Source: Lepidonotus clava (lineage: Eukaryota; Annelida; Polychaeta; Phyllodocida; Polynoidae). Taken from it: 64,000 nucleotides of DNA. A model generated the notes under the pieces. That model saw nothing but the letters and a program-made list of their open reading frames with translations, ran no database searches and was not told where the DNA came from. The first letter of the stretch is position 1. Every line of letters begins with the position of its first letter. The stretch is taken from positions 37,178,792 to 37,242,791 of the forward strand of contig OW387135.1 of NCBI GenBank assembly GCA_936440205.1, written 5' to 3'. Made by a program: the position numbers and the translations under genes. Shown one piece after another: positions 12,378 to 26,576 of the stretch.

Positions 12378-12862
12378 ATTCGCCTAACAGAGGTGGCAAA
12401 TCTTGGCAAATCTCGCGGACGTGATGAGGGGGTTCCAGCCTTATTTCTCTATCATTCTAGTCATATTCTTCAGTTGATTGTGACGTTTTGATGGCGAATT
12501 AACTATTACCTTTCAGACTACATACATGCATGGGGTTCAAACTTTATTCTCTGCAAATTTTAAGCATAACCTCTATATTTTGAGAAAGTTATGGAGCTAT
12601 TTGTGCACATAAGATTATAGAGGGAAACGATTTTGTGAAGCCAGATCAGAAGAAATGTCAAAATTCATGAAATCTAAATAATTTTGAAAATAAAAACTTA
12701 AAATTTCACACAGTAATAGAAGAGATACCTGACTTTATAAATCTTATTTTTTCAGATTTCTTTTCATTATCAGAAACTATTCTATGATTTTTCAAAGTTT
12801 GACCTACTTTTACAGGAACCCCCTCAACGAGGTGCATTATGGGCTACCTCTGCTAGGCGAAT
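12378..12862. mobile_element. TIR element, about 485 bp
   Basis: The left end ATTCGCCTAACAGAGGT is mirrored by the right end ACCTCTGCTAGGCGAAT. Further in, GGGGGTTCC (left) faces GGAACCCCCTC (right), so the inverted similarity extends about 55 bases with gaps. The interior is AT-rich and non-coding. Superfamily is unknown. Confidence 0.65.
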
Positions 12863-15800
12863 ATATCCAATGCAATCGAATTGTATTCTTTTTTTTTTAA
12901 AGCATTTAAAATCGGCCTATAGGCCTAGAGGCTAGGTCCTTTGAACTTGTCAAACTCAGTGGCAGTTGGAAATTTTTTTTTTAGGCCTTATTACCCCTAC
13001 CAAAATGAAAATGATGTACATATCTAGTATGTTCTCACATATATGTGAGGGTCCGATATATCATATAGTTTGATCATTTTAGGCCTGGACATGCTTGCAA
13101 GAATATTTTACAGATGGTACAGTTTTAGGCCTAGAATGCCATTGAACTCGGGCGAAGGGTCAGACACTTTTCTTTGATTTCATATGACAGCATTCATCAT
13201 GTAAATCTGTTTTCCTTCCTATGATGTATAACATGATTTGGTTATGCCCTAAAGTCCGCCGCCTCATGGGTATCAAAGCCCTCTTTGATACCACATAAGA
13301 CATTTTGATCAAGAGACCCTAGATCCTCAGACCCGACGTTTGGTCTTGTTTTTAGACAAAACAAGGGGTGACTCAATTATGTTCATTACAGCAATTGAAA
13401 ATTATTGGGATCCGTGATACAAAGTTTCCGTTTAGACTTCCTTGGTTTCAAAATAAAATTGAATACAATCATTTAAGAAGTACACATTCTTTTAGGATTC
13501 ATCATAATATAATGAGAAGGAAAACAACCTTTCTGGGCCTTTGGGTACCAGCACCAGGTTAGCAGTGTAGACGCCAGGAACTTTCTTTGCCACTGGTTAT
13601 GGTGAGGTACACTGATAGCCTATGGCTGATACCCAGTGGCCCAGAAAAGTCGGGAGCACTCAGCCATGATTATTGACCCTTGTCTCAGCCCATTCATGGG
13701 TCTCGGGCAAAGCTCTCGACCCATGAATGGGCTTCGACAGTAGGGCAATAATCATGGCTTCTTGCCCCCTCGCTTAGTTCTGTGTATTTATACATTTCCC
13801 GTTTAACGGCTTAACCAACCTGCAGTACCGTAACTCTGGCATCTGCCTACTAACATGATCAGGTGTTAGGTGGCGCAACAGAGAAGTAACAGTAGTGTAG
13901 TTGCGAAACGTTCCGATTGAGATTGCCGATTCTTTTCATGCACCCGGAAACTCTCAGATTTCGGAACGGATTTCAACGTCAACTGATAAAAGCCTTGCAA
14001 ATGGGAGTTTCATTAGAACAAGTTTAAATTTGCCTGGAACCCTTAGAGACCTACTAAATTAGCAATATTTCAATACATCAGCCAGGATGTGCACCAGTAG
14101 GACTAGTGCTTCTACTTTTTACTGCAGTGTCATTTGAAACTTGAGCTTAAAATTTTCGCACCTAAAAGTCTGGGGTCAATTTTGTCAAGAAGGGTGAAAT
14201 ATCCTTCCTGGTTCAATCAAGTCTTTTGTCAAGTCTTTCCGCGCCATCTACAGCTTTTGCAACAAGCATAACGCAGCTCTTTATTTCATAATTATGCATT
14301 CCGACTGCATTCATGCTGAGATAAACTTATTGTCTATTGGCAGCCCCATTAGGCCAAATATGTTTATAAACCAATCAGCAAATTCTTGTCTGCATGATGG
14401 TATACGCGTGATCTGTTAGTGAATTGAGAAAGAACTATGATCGTTGGCCCATTAAGTAAAGTTGTAATGTATTCAGCACAATGGGTGCCTTTTAGGCATT
14501 CTATCTATCAAAATGCTTACATTTTTACCTTCTTAATGATGTGCAAAAAATCAATATTGCAGCCCAATATATCATTTATTTCATTAGGTAGATAATTATG
14601 ATAATTAGATATCTTATGATTAGTGTTTCTAATTCCGCGGGACTACTTGAGTATCATACATATTACTGGGGTCTGTTAACAAAGTCTTTGTTGCAGAGTG
14701 GATAAACGCACCAAATTTGGTATGAGGCACCTCTGAGGCATAACTATCAAATATGGAAGGGAAGCCACATTGAAATATCAAAATGAAATTTTGGCAAATT
14801 TCTTATGTTTTTTGCAATTGAAATTTGAGGTATTTAACTGAATGTATCGGCTATCATAGATTAGGTCTCTTGTGTAGATTTCAAACGCAAATAGTTGGAT
14901 ACCCTCTCCCTTATCTCCCAATTTTGAAATTAACAATGATTGTGTTTCTAGGGGTTATATTGATATTTCGAGGTGGTTCCCCTTTTAAATTCAATGAAGG
15001 GGTCCCAGGGGATCATACCAAATTAAATCAAGAAACCTTGTGAAAGAGTAAAGTCCAAGTCCTTTCATTTGAATTATTTTGGAATCTAGCAGTCATTGTC
15101 AAAGGTATCATGCTAATAAATTCAGCCATACTGAACTATGTGGTATTGTATTGGATGAATATCATATCAATTTAACCCTCTAGGTTATAATAACTTATAT
15201 TGGAACCATTTCCACTTGTCTAGGTGCTTTAGCAGCTGAAAGTCATGTTGTTTCTCAATATTGGTCAGCCATCTTGGATTTTGGAATTCCGCATTGACTT
15301 CAAATGTAAATAATTGAAGCAAGGTTTGTAGTACCAGTGCACAATGCAATAGTTTCACGGTGATAAAAAATGCCCAGGGAATTGACTTGGCCTCAAAACT
15401 GCCTGGATGTATGTGTCGAAAAGTGAAAGACAAGTGTCATTTTTCCAAATCAAGTGGATGAAATGAATGCGAAGTATTTGCTCAAAATTTATGTGAAATC
15501 GGCTGTTTCACTCTTTCCGTGTTAAGAATTTGGAAGGTTTATACATAGTAATATGAATTTGATAAGACTGAGACTAAATTCCAGGTAAATCAAAGGAAAT
15601 AATGATCAATATAGGTATGAAATATATTCAACATCCCTTCCTTAGTTATGGGTATATAGGTTATACAGTGTCTTGGATGATTACAGGTAATCCAGGGTCG
15701 CTTGAAACCGGGTTATTTAAATATTGCAAGGTGAATAAAACGAGGCCCTGCTTACCTTTTTCAACCATGTATGGCTGTTAGATAGATCAAAATTCTAAGC

Positions 15801-16983
15801 TTTTGTGATATAGGCACGGTCCTGGCCCTTAAAAAATGTAGCCATTGTATGAATGTATGATGAATAGAAAACCTGGTCAGAAACGGGACCAGTTGAGCAC
15901 TTGAGTTTAGCCACCATTGAGAGAATGGACCATATTCACCAGTGGTATCACATTTTAGGTGGATTTATAGCTTCCCAAAAACGGAAAACCGATCATATAT
16001 TAAAGCATTATGTCAGGTTAATTGGTATACAAAATTATTATGCAGTTAATTGTTAGAATGGCAACGACTGTATTCCTGGTTCAAGAATTGAGATTAAGTC
16101 CAGTATCCTCTTACATTAACGTGCAACTATATATACACACAGACGCAAATGTGAGCAAAGCATCTTTGCTATTTCAATAGCTATCCGAAAGATTAACATA
16201 TCCTGTCCTATGAAAAGGCTAAAGAAAGAAATATAGTTATGTTCAGATTTCGTGCCTCCAAAAAAATAGGTTTTTTATAAAAATTTAAACTGTAATAATA
16301 GTCATATTATGGTGTCAAAAATTGATAACTTCCTCAATTCATCCTCTGGAACAATTTTCTGGGCCTGTCATACATAATTAGATAATGTACAGGTGATTCA
16401 ATGTTCATGTTCTCATTTTAGTCTATGTTTCGGGGCATTCATCGGGTCAACGTGGCCCCGGTTATGACGCGGGTTATTATGAGTGTGAAAAGATGTAATG
16501 CCAGGAACATCTTCTTTTGTTCGCAGAGCTTTGCGCTCCATAAAGATACAGGTAACTGGTCTTTGAACTGTTCCAGTGCACTGCTATCCTTATATGGACA
16601 TGCACTAGCATATAGCATACCTTACATTATGATTTAGCATTTCTGGCCCATTTCTGGCACAATTATGTCCATGTATATCATACAGTGTTACCATGAACTG
16701 TATTCATTAAATGTTATAGTGGTTAGTGACCAAATTTAATGCGATGATATATCAATGAGCTTAAAGACAACTGAGAAATATGTCCTTGAAACATCTGATA
16801 TGATCAATGGCAGAAAGTATGGTGAAAATTTCATGTGACGCGATAAACCTTTGAAAGAATATGTAACCTGGAAACACCCATCCCATTAATTGGTATTATT
16901 TGTGATTTTGACCGACATGAAAAGCCCAACCATATTCCATGAGTGATAAAATTCGAAAGCTTATAGTTCCAGCTATATTGTGT
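12863..16983. other. Non-coding stretch, no gene recognised
   Basis: Apart from the palindrome at 13662-13759, the DNA is AT-rich with only short open frames of no recognisable family. No rRNA or tRNA was seen. Confidence 0.45.
13662..13759. repeat. 98-bp palindrome (hairpin MITE or remnant)
   Basis: The left arm (AGCCATGATTATTGACCCTT... through AGCCCATTCATGGGTC) pairs with the right arm. The arms are about 48 bases each with a few mismatches and almost no loop. It may be a minimal foldback element. No target duplication was identified. Confidence 0.75.
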
Positions 16984-17156
16984 CAGGGGCGGATTCAGGA
17001 ACTTATAGAGGCAGGGGGGGGGACATGAATGTACGGGGGAGCCCCCCCTCCCCCCCGCCCCCCCACACACACACAAACATGATTTAACAGGGGAGTGGGG
17101 GGGGGGGGGGCAAGGCCCGTCCCCCCCCCCCCCCGGAATCCGCCCCTGTGTGTCAT
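16984..17156. mobile_element. Short TIR element, CAGGGGCGGAT family, 173 bp
   Basis: It begins CAGGGGCGGATTC and ends GGAATCCGCCCCTG, giving inverted ends of 13-14 bases, flanked by TGTGT-like bases. The interior is dominated by long C and G runs. It also carries ACATGAATGTACGG and AACATGATTTAAC, which recur in opposite orientation in the copies at 38931-39076 and 46804-46893. Confidence 0.75.
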
Positions 17157-17875
17157 ACCAGTGTCCCTGGACTAGCAAAATGCTATCCATAAGTTAGATT
17201 CTTCTATATTCACTCTTTACTGTTGAATGGTAGGCCTACTTGAGAATAAAGTCTTTGCATTTAAATGGTATATGAGCACGCGATTCAGATGATATACACG
17301 CAATTGGGTATAGATCATCATCTCCCACTTTATTTTGTTTTGTTACTGCCGGTTAGACCTGCTAGTCTCTGTCTTAAAAGGAAACGAGAGTATCCGTTCT
17401 TCACCTTCACGTGGGATGAAGTTCAAAAGCTCGTTCCCATTGACCCCCATTCCCTGGTGCTCAGTCTGTGATCCCTTAAAAGAAAGAATGCGAGATTATT
17501 TTGGGCATTTTCTCCTCACAAATAGGGACATGATTAGGCTAGTTGACTCTTTATGGGATTCTGAGACATTAAATGAGATCTAGCTGCGTGGGATTCGACT
17601 CATCCAATGCCCGTAAGATCTTTTTATTATGTTGAAATTCGTGCGCCTTGTGTTACATGGGTTACAGTGAACTAAGTATAACTTCTAACACGTAGAATTA
17701 CACAAGTATATCGGTACCAGAGTTTTTCATTAGGCTTAAATGGAAGACTCCAGTATCATTGATTACTGTATATAATCCTCTGATTATTCGGGGGATTTTT
17801 ATGTACCCCAAAAGGTACCCTGTGGAGAAATATGCCTTGGTCTCATGTGTATTCTTTGTTAATATACCTATAAGA

Positions 17876-18197
17876 CAGGCATGCCAGACCTCCGCGGAAC
17901 CGCGGAATTCCGCGGTTTTTGGGGAAAAAATAGGTCATTTTTGAGATACGCCCAAATTCGAGGAGAAAATATTTTTTGTATAGGGGGTAGGGGTATCCTG
18001 ATAGATTTTGATGACAAAAATAAAAAATGATATCAATTTTAGGAGGAACTTCTTGCTATATTTAGTCAGAAAACAGTTGTAGGGGACCTTCTAATACCAA
18101 ACTGAGTGTATTTCTTTCTTAAAAATGAGTTTTAAATGTGTCTTTCTTGAATTTTATGATTTTCTGCGGAAATGACGATCTGTGACTGGCATGCCTG
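17876..18197. mobile_element. hAT-like MITE, 322 bp
   Basis: The ends are CAGGCATGCCAG and CTGGCATGCCTG, 12-base perfect inverted repeats starting with CAG as in hAT elements. ATAAGA flanks both sides (17870-17875 and 18198-18203), a likely part of a target duplication. Near the left end lies the palindrome-rich CCGCGGAACCGCGGAATTCC. There is no coding frame. Confidence 0.75.
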
Positions 18198-18203
18198 ATA
18201 AGA

Positions 18204-21200
18204 CAACTGATTGGCTACCATATAGTAAAACAGTCTCACTCTTCTATACAATAATTGAAAAATCAAATGGATTTTTAAGAAAGCAAGATTTTGCATAATT
18301 AGAGCCCCCTAATACCAATATTTAGCTGACAAATGATGAAAAGGAAGATATAATTTCAAAAAATGTAATGGTAAAATTTTCATTGGACCATTTTTTTGTG
18401 CTGAATCCAAATATGCCAAAATTTTGCCAAAATTTCCATTATGAAAAATGTTCTTAATGGAATGTTTTTGGAACGATTTCAGGAGGGTAACCAAGGTAAC
18501 CAAGGAAAGGTGTTTCCATGGAAACCAATTATCCAGGAAAATTGAATATCTGTCTGAAAATGTTTTTACAATTTCATTACCTATACTGTATAGAAAACAG
18601 AATTAGGATATCTTAGAATCAGACAAAATTGTAGCGCTTTGTCTAATATTTAGTATTTCTAGCATAAATCTACATAAATAGCTTTAAGGAGCTATAGCTC
18701 TGTTATCTAAAGCCATATGACAATCTACCTTATTCAACTGCAAGCAGGGTATACTACTTCAAATGGCCATAACTCTGTGTGTAATTACTCTTTTTAAGAA
18801 CTTTTTTCACCTATTTGAATTCCAAAACTCCCTGCTTGTTGACATATATAATTTCCCATATGATCATCTAAGTGGCGTTTTGAAAAGGTTCGTTGTAGAA
18901 TAAAAAGTCTTTACGAACTCGTTTAACAATTTACCAATGAATCAAACGACAGTCCACCATCAATTTAATAGCAAACAGGTACAAAGTGGTACATAAATAT
19001 TCAATTTATCGAGAATTCTATATATATATGTAGCAGTTCTATGAATATATTTCCGCAGCATTCTTGTTTTTACTTGGTAATTCCCCGCACCGCCCACACA
19101 TCGCTCTCAGGGTGGGAGCGCACGTCAAAAACATGTATTAGAAAATGAACATTGTACCTCCTATATCGAAATTCTTGAATTTTCATATCTATCTCATAAC
19201 GAATATTGAAATTCGGCCATGTCATGTAATTTTCTTCGTGTCTCAAAGCCTCCAATGTTAATTCATTTTAATAGATCAATATGTTGTTGCATCGATTTCA
19301 GGAGTCAATACTCTCGTCGGATATTACTACTTCCCGACATTCATGCATATATATATATATATATATTAGTAATGATACATCAAGTGGCATGTCAAACCTG
19401 CCTAATGACCGGTAGAAAAATACCAATTTTGTTAATAGAAGGGCATCAGCTCAGTAGACAACGTGTTAGCAGAGGATAATCTAATAGTGTTTGTGTCAGG
19501 CAGTCGGTTGGCCAGTTTGTTGGTCATTGTTTATAGAGCAATTTATAAGAAACTTAAAGAAATAGAAGAAAAGAAAAGAAATGGGCACATCATCTAACTA
19601 ATATCTAAAACAAATGTTCAACAAAACCTGATAATGAAATCAATATTCTTGTCTTAAAATTATTCTTGTAATAGTATAATACTCTTTGACCGCCACTGCC
19701 TTACGACCCACATCCCTCCTTGTTGTTTATGGATGACCCTGAAATGACAGCCACACGAGTAGTCCTAATGCCAGAAATAATCTTATATAGATTCTGAAAT
19801 TGGATTCGTAGACTCTATATCTAGTTCACGATACCTGTCAAACGCACCTTTTAGTGAGGATTTTTATTATTCTGAGGTTTACCAAAATAGCTGGTTGATA
19901 ACGTTTATGATTAGAGATGCCAGTATTCAGGTTTAAAAAACATGTTGTTCTATGGTCAATGAATTTAATCATTATAACCAGATTACAGTGAAATTATGAT
20001 GTTCCATTCATTCTGAAGCAGTGTTTTATATGCATCAAAGTGTTATACATGGAACCATGAAACACATGAAACAAGCCTATATATATGTTCCAGAAGTCTA
20101 CCTATGGTCATTGGTAAAGTATTACCCATGAAACCTGGAAGAGCATTCTTATGTATAGATTTAAACTTGATTTATTTTCTTTTATACACCCATGCTTTTG
20201 TGATCATAGACTGGTAAAGTGTACGTCAGTACATGTCCGTTGGTCTAAGGATATTTTGATTTAAAAAAATTGACTCGGTCTCGCAAGTGAGAACACGCCA
20301 CGTCCTACTACCATTATGTATAGATTTAATACTCATTGTGACTTTTCAATCAGTGATTTGCAATTGTATAAATATCATCATATAAATCCCTTACAGGCTC
20401 AAAGGCTTAGGTTTTCTTGAGATTAGCTAGTCACTTGGTTCAGTCTAAGGACATTGCCTAGGGAGGGACTCAGAAAAGGAGCATTTTGTACTTGTAGAAC
20501 ATGAGGCCTTAAAGGGTAAGGTATCATATTTCTTCCCAGAGCCTAAACAACTTCCTGCTACCGGATAGTACAATAGGTGCAAACGTTATTTGATACTTCG
20601 TGTTTGCATTTGCACTTCCATAGGCATATGGGCATCTGCAGGAAGATGCATTGTTTTTCATTAAAGATACAGACTGACAGATAATTTGAAATACAAAAGC
20701 GATCTTGCATTTTAGTTGGACATGCAATTGAGAAATCGTACGATATTGACGTTCTTTGGTGGGTTCTCCCTTCTCTCTTCGAAAATTCAAAAAGTATCAA
20801 AAACACGCGACAACATACACCGGACTTGGTATTTGGTTGTGATAAGCTTTGTTTATGTGGTTTTGGACGGTCAAATCTTATGGTGGAATATCAATTTCGA
20901 AAATCTGTTATATTTGAAAACCTAACTCTCGCATAAATGAACTAGCCGTCCATAAGTTTTAGTGATAAATCCTTTGCATGTACTTCTTTAATAGAGGCAA
21001 AGATCTCACTGTCAGCAATACATGCAGCATTTTGATAGAAGCAGTTCATAGAATTAATCAGTCCTATTGATTTGATAAGAATTAATTCTCAGTCTGATTT
21101 CATCGCAGAGCATGAGGCCATTCCATAGAAATGTCACAATAATTGTGTTTAGGAAACGATACCCAAAAATGTTATTGCCATATAGATTTTTTTCTCTGCT

Positions 21201-22182
21201 TTGCAGAATGTTCGTTTAGATTATCGACAGCACCGCAGGAACCAGCTTCAGCAAATTTTGCTCAATGACAGGTTTGACATCTGCATAGTATGGGGGTCTA
21301 TGGGAGGCAAGACCTAAAAGTGGTTGAGTTGTGCAAGCCAGGTCCATTTGCTTTGGGCGTACAATTCTGTTATCATTTGGTCTGGTTTGGGGGTCTGGAA
21401 TGGGTATGGAGGGTTCCCACGCAGGTTTTAAAATGCATTAAAAGGTCTTCAATTGATTTTCTCAAATTTAAGGCATTAAAAAGGTCTTCAATTCAAAGTT
21501 TTGTAGTAAGAGGTCTTAAAAACTTCTAACCCTTTAACGACGGCACTAAAAGGCAGTTTGACAGAAAAAAATAAGCATATGTTTTTTCATCTTCAAATTG
21601 TGATATTCTAACTGAGGTTTTTATACTCAACCTTTATATCATTATTTAACCCACCAACCCAGCATTTGAAAAGTTAGTATATTTTAAAAAAATTGGTTGC
21701 CATGGTTACCATGGGTTCTGCGAGGAGGCATGACATTTTTTCCTTGAAGAAACCAAGAAAATTACAAATCCCAATTTCAACTGAGTACAATTAAATCAAA
21801 TTATATGATACATTCTGGAATTTTTCTTTGCACACGGATGATAGGTCTTAATTTTTCCGAATTTTGGTCTCAGTTTGTTCTTAGAATGCGTAGGAGCCCT
21901 GGTCTGGAATGGGTCTGGAAAGATCCTGGAACGCATCTGGAATGTTTTCAGTATAATGCTTCTTGTTTATAACAAGAGGTCTCATAAGGTCTCACACAGT
22001 CTTACAAGGTATCATCAAGTCATATCAGGTCTCCTGAGGTCATTTAGGCCTAATGTCCTCTCTTCTACAGAATAGGGAAAAAAATGAAAATGAAATCTAG
22101 TGGCGACCTATTTGTTGTCTTACAACAACACATCCTTCTATAAATTCTAACACAACCCATATAGGTTATTATTATTTGCATT
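18204..22182. other. Non-coding stretch, no gene recognised
   Basis: Only short open frames without family resemblance occur. A (TA)n run lies near 19347-19364. Around 21420-22050 there are degenerate short repeats of the type AGGTCT(C/T)A and GGTCTGGAATGGG. Confidence 0.45.
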
Positions 22183-22933
22183 TTCTTTAAGGACAATCGC
22201 ACCATTATAGAAGTATTGATATTTGTTTAAAAAATTTCACAGTGAAACTTATACCTGTATAGTTACCAAAAATGCAAAAAGAAATTGTAGGTCACCGTGG
22301 AAACTTTTTATATGTAGTAGTCTGAAAATATGATGATTATTCAAAAATGACTTGCAAAATAGCTTCTGAAATTTGATTTTATATGCAAATTATTTTTATA
22401 TAAATACTACAATGACCAGCCTTATGTTTTTAATAAATGAGTTCGGGTTTTCTCAAGTAAGAGAGAAAGATTTTTGTAAAATTAGATGGCATTATAATGT
22501 TTTTAAATTGAAAATCTGCAAAATAAATCATTTAAGAAATACAAAAGTCCAAAAATAAAGTTCCACACAAAAATATCTGACATTGAAAATGGCTCCAACA
22601 CTTTATAACATATGTATATGGATATAAGCTATCCTATCAAGCCAAAAACATGGGGGGTCACCATGTTGATTTAGTCAGCAGAGCTGAATATCCATTTTAA
22701 AAGCCAAAAATGACTGAAAATAAGTATTTATTTGATTTTCCATAAATTCACTAAAATAATCTCTTTAACATTATTTTGAATATTCTATTTTATTCACAAG
22801 ACCCTTACAATAATTTGGATGTATAGTATACCTACATAATAATGTTTACTAAAAGAGATACAGGAGAAAATATAGTTTTTAATGCCCAAACTATTTTTCA
22901 GTGTTTGCAGAATTTCCTCAAAATTACTTGTAT

Positions 22934-23522
22934 TGTACTAATAGCTTAGTACTTTTAATATATTATCATCTTTTATAATTTAGCTAGGATCAGACCTAGC
23001 AAGTCTACCTCTAGGCAGAGACATTTTACGCTCCCAGCGCCACCTGTTAACCAGTATAAAAGGTGTTGCAAAGGTAGGGAGCGAGTTAGTTAGGAGTTAG
23101 AGTTTAACCATAGGGATAGAAGAACCGCTCGGAGTAATACCTGCGGCTCCTGCGCAGTATACTGGAGTTTACCATTACCAACAGCTTCGGACAAAGGACT
23201 GTGATAGAGCTAAGCACTAGGGCGGTCTGGAATGCGCTGGAACAACTTGTATTCTCAATGTGGTTGATCGCTGAGAAGGAGATGGGAAGGTGGACTGATG
23301 AAGACTTATTCACTGTGGCTTTGACTCGGGATGAGATGTTAACTGAATAAAAGACCTTTCACTTTACCAGCTCCCTCATCGTCCATTTCTTTTGAACTAT
23401 TGGGGAATGGATGTATTAACTTTAAACGCAGGCTGATCGGCTCGATAACCTGGATGAACGACTCATGGATAAATTAACTATACACATCAAGCAGTATTAA
23501 ATCAAACATTGACAATAGTTCG
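22934..23522 (+). repeat. Left LTR, 589 bp
   Basis: It begins TGTACTAATAGC. A TATA box (TATAAAA, 23055-23061) and AATAAA (23346-23351) are spaced as for promoter and poly(A) signal on the plus strand. It looks identical to the right copy by eye apart from the last base. Confidence 0.88.
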
Positions 23523-24506
23523 TTTGGTGGAGAACCCGGGTAAAATTAGTAATAACAAAATTAATAAAAGAGACGTGCGGCTTCAAAGTTGACCGCCGTC
23601 GAGAAAAAAAAAAGAAAAGAAACATTAGTCTCGACCGCCGTCGTGGCGCATAAAGTAACCGGTCTCCGCTCAACAGTTGAGCTGAGGAGGGGGGACACGG
23701 ACTACTAATTCCCTGACGAATGGCTGCAAAAACCCTTAGCAGATAGTCTACCCGTCCTATTAGTAAAGTCAAAATTCTAAAACTGTCTTTAGCACAAAAA
23801 ATTCCTGCCCCTCGTGCGTATAGTTAAAATAGGCTGGGGGCGGAGTCCTTTCAGGAGTAGTCTCGGCTCTCCATAAGAAAAACGGGCAAAGACCTGAACA
23901 GAATACGGGTTTAACCTGGATCTACACATTGGGAAAAGAGGCCCGACTAATTAGGTGCTGTCTTTCTGGAGAAGTGCATTTACACATCTCTTAGTTGTAA
24001 AAAGGGGTAGTATGTATATTAAAGGTAATATACATGCTGCTCCTGATTGTAACAAATGTGGGACTCGGCACTCGACCCCTTTAGTTTTACAAAACAGGGG
24101 AGGGTGCCGACGACCACGTGTAGCTGATTAGGTTGGTGTTCAGACCGGTAATAAACCCGGGTCTGAGCCCCGATCCTCTCAGGTGATAATTAAGCAACTT
24201 TTAACCAACCAACTTCCATGTACAGTTAATACTCGATGCCAGCGTAAAAGGCACGAAGACTTACGGAATGAATACTCACCCCACCCCCCATACTGTGTGT
24301 TGTACAAATTGAAATGTTAAGTTATTACTGTGCATGCAGACAAAATATTTGTATGAAAATATCAGGAATACACCCACCTACCTAGAAGCGGGATGTTAAC
24401 TGACCAATGTAAACAGTGGAGCTGACGTTCAGTCCCAGTACAAAATTATGAGGATGAACGCCAAGCTACCACTCTGTAATTCAAAATATATACCGACCAT
24501 ATTTAT

Positions 24507-24538
<32 letters not shown>

Positions 24539-24768
24539 AACAATAATAGGACATACCGTTCAAGCATTGGCTCTTCATAAACCCAAGAGTAGTTTCTCTG
24601 CAAATAATAATAAACCAGTCCGAATAACCATTATTTCTCCCCCTCCCATCTGGACGACACTGCACAAAATATTATCTACAACACTTATTCTAACACAATG
24701 ACACTGACGCAGTCTTGGTGTTAGACTAAAACGGGACGGGTATTTGTAGCCTTTTGCTACGCCCTCTC

Positions 24769-25115
24769 AACTTACCATGGAGTCGCTGACAACCAGTCAG
24801 ACGACTCTACCTATGGTGTCGCATCATGTGATCATCAAGAAGGTGTTTCCATTACCCTATAAGGGGGACAACTAATCAAAGAATTCTGCCACAGCCAATC
24901 TAATGCTACGCAGTCTAGACCAGAGTACTTGGTCACATGCAGTTCCTAAACTTACCAGGGGTAACCCCATGAAGCGCCTCACACCTTATGGCGCCGCCAT
25001 GTGGATTGTTTCCACTGTCTTGTACGGGGAACGTCAAAACAAAGAATTCTGTCACAGCAAATCCAGTGCTGTACAGTCCAGACCGGAATCCCTGGTCATT
25101 CACACAATTCCATTG
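24769..25115. repeat. Diverged tandem duplication within the LTR element, about 170-bp period
   Basis: ACTTACCATGGAG/ACTTACCAGGGG start the two units (about 24770 and 24950). Each continues to AAAGAATTCTG(C/T)CACAGC, CAGTC(T/C)AGACC and a TGGTCA block. The copies are moderately diverged. Confidence 0.6.
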
Positions 25116-25928
25116 GTGCAGTGTCAGTCAACAAGTAGACAATAATCATAAAATAATACTACAAGGCCAATACGGCATACCCTACCCACACGCTGAGAGC
25201 CTGCTTGAATCGGTAATGTCAACAAACCACTAGTCAAGAAAACCCTCTATTATCGCCCAACCACGCGCGAGACAAAAACGCTTGATCATGTTCGCCTAAA
25301 CGATTCCTCCCACTAAAATCATATAGTCTGACGTCTCTCGGTGCCCAATACTACCATCTTACACCATTCATGTTATTATAACCAACCACAGGACCTGGAA
25401 AAGATAATAGGTTTAGTACACGAGGTCCTAGTTTCCGGCCCGCATCCACCATCTTGAAACCAAAGTAAACACCAGGTGGCCACCCATCCTACCCGTTACA
25501 AAAATCACCAGCGAAATACAATCTCTGGTTCCGGGAGTGACGTCAACTTCCGGAATTCAACCATATGAAGGCGAGCCGAAAACTGCTAACAGAATTCTAG
25601 ACCAACAATCTCCTTAAACCAACGAGTTAGTAGCCTACCTAACGTGCTAATAACAAGGGAAAAGGTTAAAACTTACCAGGAGTGGAGCGGTGGCGGTGAA
25701 GGGCGGCACTCGGCAACGGGCAGGGAAGAAGAAAACGTCTAGGTGCTCCCGTGTGAACAATCCTGTATCCGCGGTTCCCGTGAGAACACACTGGCTACGC
25801 CTCTTGGATATAACAAAAGTACTAAAAAACTTGGTGTCCTAGGCATAGGCCGGGAATTAAACAAAAAATAATCACTCGGTGGAAATCACTCCAAAGAAAT
25901 CAGTATATACACAGGGAGTGCCGGCGGC

Positions 25929-26576
25929 TTACCGCGGAAGTGGCAGTCGGACGAAGACTCGGCCCAAGGCCCGGGCCCAGCGGCGTAGAACCCGGGCGGA
26001 CGGCATGTAACCATCCACTAACTCGCGAAAGTCATTCACGGTCATTACACCGTCCGCCACTACCTTGGAGAGGTGGAGGGCGTGGCCGGTGTTGACCGTG
26101 GGGACTGCATACCAGTCGTTGGCCCTCTTCACCTCTCTACTAATCCGTGGGACGATGCGGTTTATCCACTTCTGTAGCGAACCGTCACTATCTGTTAGCG
26201 ACCACTGCCGGGCATCAAAACCCGAAGGGGTCGCCAGGATCAAGGTGGCTGGAATGGGATGGGCCTGTATATTAAGAAATGCCCGGTTGAACAACTCCGC
26301 GTAAAAGTTAATGACAGCATCCGGGTTAATAAAGAGCGGGAGGTACAGACGCAGTTCTTGATCCCAGGTCAGGATGTCTAGGAGGTTGGTGATCACTATC
26401 AGAACATCCTCCAGATAAAGCATATGGTGGGCGAAAGCGTGCCCCGCCAACTCCGCCGTTGTAGCTTCCTCGCACGGGAATGTTATGAAAATGTGATCTG
26501 TACTGTTCAGAATTAAGTCAGGATAATCCTGAACTCCGGCCTCCCGCTCCGAGCAAAAAATGGCCACGCGTACCAT
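25929..26576 (-). CDS. Uncharacterised antisense ORF inside the LTR element, 215 aa
   Basis: An open frame of 215 codons runs opposite to the LTRs. The ATG at 26576 sits in CTCTACCATGG, a strong initiation context. The frame extends a little further upstream without an ATG. The protein has alternating hydrophobic and polar blocks: RVAIFCSE near the N-terminus, LEDVLIVITNLLDIL, PATLILATPSGFD, and HLSKVVADGVMTV near residues 170-180. The order weakly recalls an SGNH/GDSL-hydrolase fold (beta strand, VVITN, a P-G-FD block, late DGV). The nucleophile and catalytic His are not evident, so this is only a suggestion. It has no transmembrane segment or signal peptide. The stop codon overlaps a GGTAAGC splice-donor-like motif. 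It has no gag or pol resemblance and may be a captured or accessory gene. Confidence 0.55.
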   Translation of the reverse strand: MVRVAIFCSEREAGVQDYPDLILNSTDHIFITFPCEEATTAELAGHAFAHHMLYLEDVLIVITNLLDILTWDQELRLYLPLFINPDAVINFYAELFNRAFLNIQAHPIPATLILATPSGFDARQWSLTDSDGSLQKWINRIVPRISREVKRANDWYAVPTVNTGHALHLSKVVADGVMTVNDFRELVDGYMPSARVLRRWARALGRVFVRLPLPR

